Assembly (NCBI GenBank): GCA_045661225.1
Contig: JAZRFF010000003.1
Coordinates: forward strand, 62,001 to 126,000
Length of the DNA stretch: 64,000 nt
Source: HGM04593 sp045661225
GTDB lineage: Bacteria > Bacteroidota > Bacteroidia > Bacteroidales > Bacteroidaceae
Reading direction: 5' to 3'
Shown here: piece after piece, positions 61,253 through 64,000 of the stretch
Numbering within the stretch: position 1 is the first letter of the stretch
How the letters are laid out: every line of letters begins with the position of its first letter
The notes under the pieces: model-generated
The model's input: the letters and a program-made list of their open reading frames with translations, nothing else
What the model was told of the DNA's origin: nothing
The model's database searches: none
Position numbers and translations under genes: made by a program

Positions 61253-63345
61253 TGCTGTCTGCAAGAATGAAGAAATTGCTTTTCATACTACTTTTGCTGT
61301 TACCCTCGACATTTCTTGGGCAGCACAAGACCTTGCACCAGAATGAATCGCAGACAGGGAGCGGGCTGGGCAGCGGCGAAGTATTCAGCCCGTTCAGAGA
61401 CAACCCTATTGATTCCACAAAGGCTAACATAAAAGTCCCGAAAGAGATTCATCAGTGGCGCATAAACGAGCGCACAGGCGAGGTCATACCCATAAACGCC
61501 GACACATTGCAGCACCTATTCCAGAACCGCCACCTGACCGAAGGCATCAACGGCGAGTACAATTTTTTAGGCAATATGGGCACACCGCGCCAGACACGCA
61601 TATTCTTCAACAGGCCAACCGACACATCGTTCGACTTTCTACAGCCATACGACTATTTCTTCACACGTCCGGGGCGCTTTATATTTACCGACACAAAGTC
61701 GCCATACACAAATCTGAGCTACCACACATCGGGCGACCAGATTGACGGCGACGACCGTGTAAGAGCTTACTTTTCGGTAAACGCAGGAAAAAAGTTCGGT
61801 GCAGGTTTTCTGTTCGACTACCTATATGCCAGAGGCCGGTACGACAACCAGTCAAGTTCACAGATGCACTTTGCGCTATTCTCGTTCTACAAGAGCGACC
61901 GCTACGACTACCACCTGCTTGCCGGACACTACAACATAAAACAAGCCGAGAACGGCGGTATAACCGATGACCGATACATCACACGCCCCGAGGAGACAGA
62001 TGGTTCGAACAGCAGCTTCGGAACAGCCGACATTCCTGTAAAACTCGACCAGACGTGGAACAACAACGAGGTTTACACAGCGTTCTTCACACACAGCTAC
62101 AACCTTGGTTTCTACCGCGACAAGGCATTGATTGACAGCGCAGGAGTTGCAACCGATTCCATTATACAGGAATTTGTCAAGGTGTCGCGCATAACCCACA
62201 CAGCCGACATTACACATAATTTCCACCGATTCATCAATTACAGAGAACCCGTGCAATATTATGCCGACAATTTCCTTCCCAAAGACTCGCTGGACAACAC
62301 CAAGTACTTCAAGATGGAGAACAGACTCTCTCTTGCACTGTGCGAAGGGTTCAGCAAATGGGCTTTTGCCGACATTGAGGCGTTTGCATCGTACAAGTAC
62401 AATCACTACATTCTGCCCGACACCATTGTCGACAACGGCCGAGAGTTCAGGAAAGGATACAACGAGCATATACTCTCAATAGGAGGAATAGTTTCAAGCA
62501 ATCAGTGGAAATATTTCAACTACCGAATAGAAGGCGAAACCGCTATTCTGGGCGAAGAGCTTGGCGCATTCTCGCTCGATGGCACATTAGACTTCAACCT
62601 TAAACTCTGGAAGAAAGACGTAAAGCTAAAAGCTCACGCATTCATAAAGAACAACCGCCCATCGTTCTACTACCGCCACTATCACGCCGAACACTATTGG
62701 TGGGACAATGACAACCTTGCAAAAGAGTTCAAGACACGCATCGATGGCGAGCTGCACATTCCATCGTGGAGAACAAAATTGAGCGTAGGATTCGAGAATA
62801 TAAAAAACTACACTTACATTGCCAACAAATCTGTAGCAGCGACAAACGGCCGTTACCTTAGCCGTTTGGAGGTTGCACAAGAAAAAAGCAACATACGCGT
62901 GTTTACAGCAATGCTCAAACAAGACTTTAAGTTCGGCATTTTCAACCTGAACACAGAAGTAACCTACCAACACAGCAGCAACAAGGATATATTGCCGTTA
63001 CCCGACCTTAACGTATACGCAAACATATTCCTTAAATTCAGGATTGCAAAGGTATTGAACACCGAAATCGGTGCCGATGCACGCTACTTTACAAAATATT
63101 ACGCACCCGACTATTCGCCCGCCCTTGGCCAGTTCGTTCAGCAGAACAAAGCCGACAGGGTTGAGATTGGAAACTATCCGTTAGCAAGCGTATACGCCAA
63201 TTTTCTGCTCAAGCAAACACGATTCTATGTAAAATATTACCACGTTAACGAAGGGATAGGAAACAGCAACTACTTCCTTGTCCCCCACCACCCGCTGACG
63301 AAAGGAGTATTGTGGTTAGGGTTGTCGTGGAACTTTTATAACTGA
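61252..63345 (+). CDS. Putative outer-membrane porin (Porin_10 type)
   Basis: The 697-residue protein has a signal peptide (core KKLLFILLLLLPSTFLG). A plug-like start follows with the HQWRINERTGEVIPINADT segment and NFLGNMGTPRQTRIFFNRP, a recognisable opening of Bacteroidota Porin_10 proteins. Long amphipathic strands continue to the terminal GLSWNFYN. The start at 61252 is coupled to the upstream stop as TGATG; an internal Met at residue 6 is an alternative. Porin_10 proteins are predicted outer-membrane barrels with unproven transport roles. Confidence 0.88.
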   Translation: MLSARMKKLLFILLLLLPSTFLGQHKTLHQNESQTGSGLGSGEVFSPFRDNPIDSTKANIKVPKEIHQWRINERTGEVIPINADTLQHLFQNRHLTEGINGEYNFLGNMGTPRQTRIFFNRPTDTSFDFLQPYDYFFTRPGRFIFTDTKSPYTNLSYHTSGDQIDGDDRVRAYFSVNAGKKFGAGFLFDYLYARGRYDNQSSSQMHFALFSFYKSDRYDYHLLAGHYNIKQAENGGITDDRYITRPEETDGSNSSFGTADIPVKLDQTWNNNEVYTAFFTHSYNLGFYRDKALIDSAGVATDSIIQEFVKVSRITHTADITHNFHRFINYREPVQYYADNFLPKDSLDNTKYFKMENRLSLALCEGFSKWAFADIEAFASYKYNHYILPDTIVDNGREFRKGYNEHILSIGGIVSSNQWKYFNYRIEGETAILGEELGAFSLDGTLDFNLKLWKKDVKLKAHAFIKNNRPSFYYRHYHAEHYWWDNDNLAKEFKTRIDGELHIPSWRTKLSVGFENIKNYTYIANKSVAATNGRYLSRLEVAQEKSNIRVFTAMLKQDFKFGIFNLNTEVTYQHSSNKDILPLPDLNVYANIFLKFRIAKVLNTEIGADARYFTKYYAPDYSPALGQFVQQNKADRVEIGNYPLASVYANFLLKQTRFYVKYYHVNEGIGNSNYFLVPHHPLTKGVLWLGLSWNFYN

Positions 63346-63351
63346 TGAACA

Positions 63352-64000
63352 ATGGATAAGATTGTCAAATGGGGCTTCATCGGTTGCGGCGAAGCCACTG
63401 AAAAGAAGAGCGGTCCTGCATTTGCAGTAGTCAAAGGGTCCGAGGTTGTGGCGGTGATGGGGCGCGACAAAGAAAAGACCCGCAACTATGCCAAACGCCA
63501 TAATATAACAAGATGGTACACCGATGCCCAGGCGCTCATTGATGACCCCAATGTAAATGCCGTCTATATAGCCACCCCACCTTCGTCGCACACCACATAC
63601 GCCATAATGGCTATGAAAGCCGGCAAGCCGGTGTACGTCGAGAAACCTTTGGCAGCCAGCTACGAGGATTGCGCCCGAATAAACAGAATCTCCCGCGAGA
63701 CAGGAGTGCCTTGCTTTGTAGCTTACTACCGACGCTACCTACCCTATTTTCAGAAAGTAAAAGAGTTGTTGCCCGAGATTGGCAACGTGCTGAATGTCCA
63801 GATACGTTTCTCGGTTCCCCCGCGTGACCTTGACTACAACCGCGAGAACCTTCCTTGGCGAGTAAACCCCGACATTGCCGGTGGAGGATATTTCTACGAC
63901 CTTGCCCCCCACCAGATAGACCTTTTGCAAGAGATGTTCGGTTGCATACTCTACGCCGAAGGCTATGCAGCCAACCGCGGAGGGCTATACAAAGCCGAGG
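63352..64000 (+). CDS. Gfo/Idh/MocA-family oxidoreductase (3' end outside window)
   Basis: The gene starts 6 bp after the porin stop and runs past the window end, so only 216 residues are visible. The N-terminal Rossmann motif is WGFIGCGEATEKKSGPAF. The NAD-binding strand AVYIATPPSSH and the catalytic-site EKP motif (residues 97-99, PVYVEKPLA) are present, as is the substrate-domain GGGYFYDLAPHQIDLL with its conserved His. Such enzymes oxidise or reduce sugars and cyclitols with NAD(P). The substrate is not identifiable. An upstream ATG at 63345 ends after four codons and is not the start. Confidence 0.93.
   Translation, partial: MDKIVKWGFIGCGEATEKKSGPAFAVVKGSEVVAVMGRDKEKTRNYAKRHNITRWYTDAQALIDDPNVNAVYIATPPSSHTTYAIMAMKAGKPVYVEKPLAASYEDCARINRISRETGVPCFVAYYRRYLPYFQKVKELLPEIGNVLNVQIRFSVPPRDLDYNRENLPWRVNPDIAGGGYFYDLAPHQIDLLQEMFGCILYAEGYAANRGGLYKAE

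Overview
The window looks like chromosomal DNA of a gut-type Bacteroidales (phylum Bacteroidota). The reasons are a SusC/SusD pair, a TamB/TamL pair, a Porin_10-type porin, PPi-dependent phosphofructokinase, DUF4494 and DUF5723 proteins, many Bacteroidota-style lipoproteins, genes without Shine-Dalgarno sites, and promoters of the TTTG / TAnnTTTG type (clearest before pyrG, rpmH, aspA and a nucleotidyltransferase). I see no phage, insertion sequence, CRISPR array or rRNA. One tRNA (initiator fMet) is present. Family names come from recognising motifs, not from a search.

Layout. 0-7.6 kb: beta-helix lipoprotein, peptidase PepD, small envelope proteins, aspA, fabG. 7.9-11.1 kb: an M56/BlaR1-like receptor with two TonB-C domains, its BlaI repressor with three operator-like dyads, and a 53-residue peptide gene. 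11.2-15.5 kb: pyrG, maf, kdsC, a DUF2520 protein and a nitroreductase, all on the minus strand. 15.5-18.5 kb: a degenerate malic-enzyme homologue, small acidic ORFs, DUF4494 and yggS. 18.5-24.2 kb: a very large two-module sensor kinase, its response regulator and an AbgT-like membrane protein. 24.5-30.2 kb: membrane proteins, an AraC-type membrane regulator, tRNA-fMet, tetR plus an RluA-type synthase, and an M16 peptidase. 30.8-37.8 kb: tamB-tamL. 38-44.4 kb: nucleotidyltransferase and susCD. 45-46.6 kb: licD and a frameshifted SIMPL gene. 46.7-50.1 kb: two envelope proteins. 50.4-52.5 kb: ilvA, ridA and rpmH. 52.6-64 kb: a golvesin-containing amidase, pfp, GH25 lysozyme, rluD, a PASTA protein, a DUF4468 protein, the porin, and an oxidoreductase cut by the window end.

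The most striking observation is in pyrG. The CTP synthase has an intact synthetase domain, but all three glutaminase catalytic residues are replaced (Cys to Gly382, His to Glu508, Glu to Gln510), which predicts an enzyme that uses free ammonia. Two ammonia-releasing lyases (aspA and ilvA) lie in the same window, although no functional link is shown. Other unusual items are a malic-enzyme pseudoenzyme without catalytic and NAD motifs, a coiled coil inserted inside the second TonB-C domain of the M56 receptor, a kinase whose two halves have lost complementary parts, and several uncharacterised structured or repeated intergenic elements.
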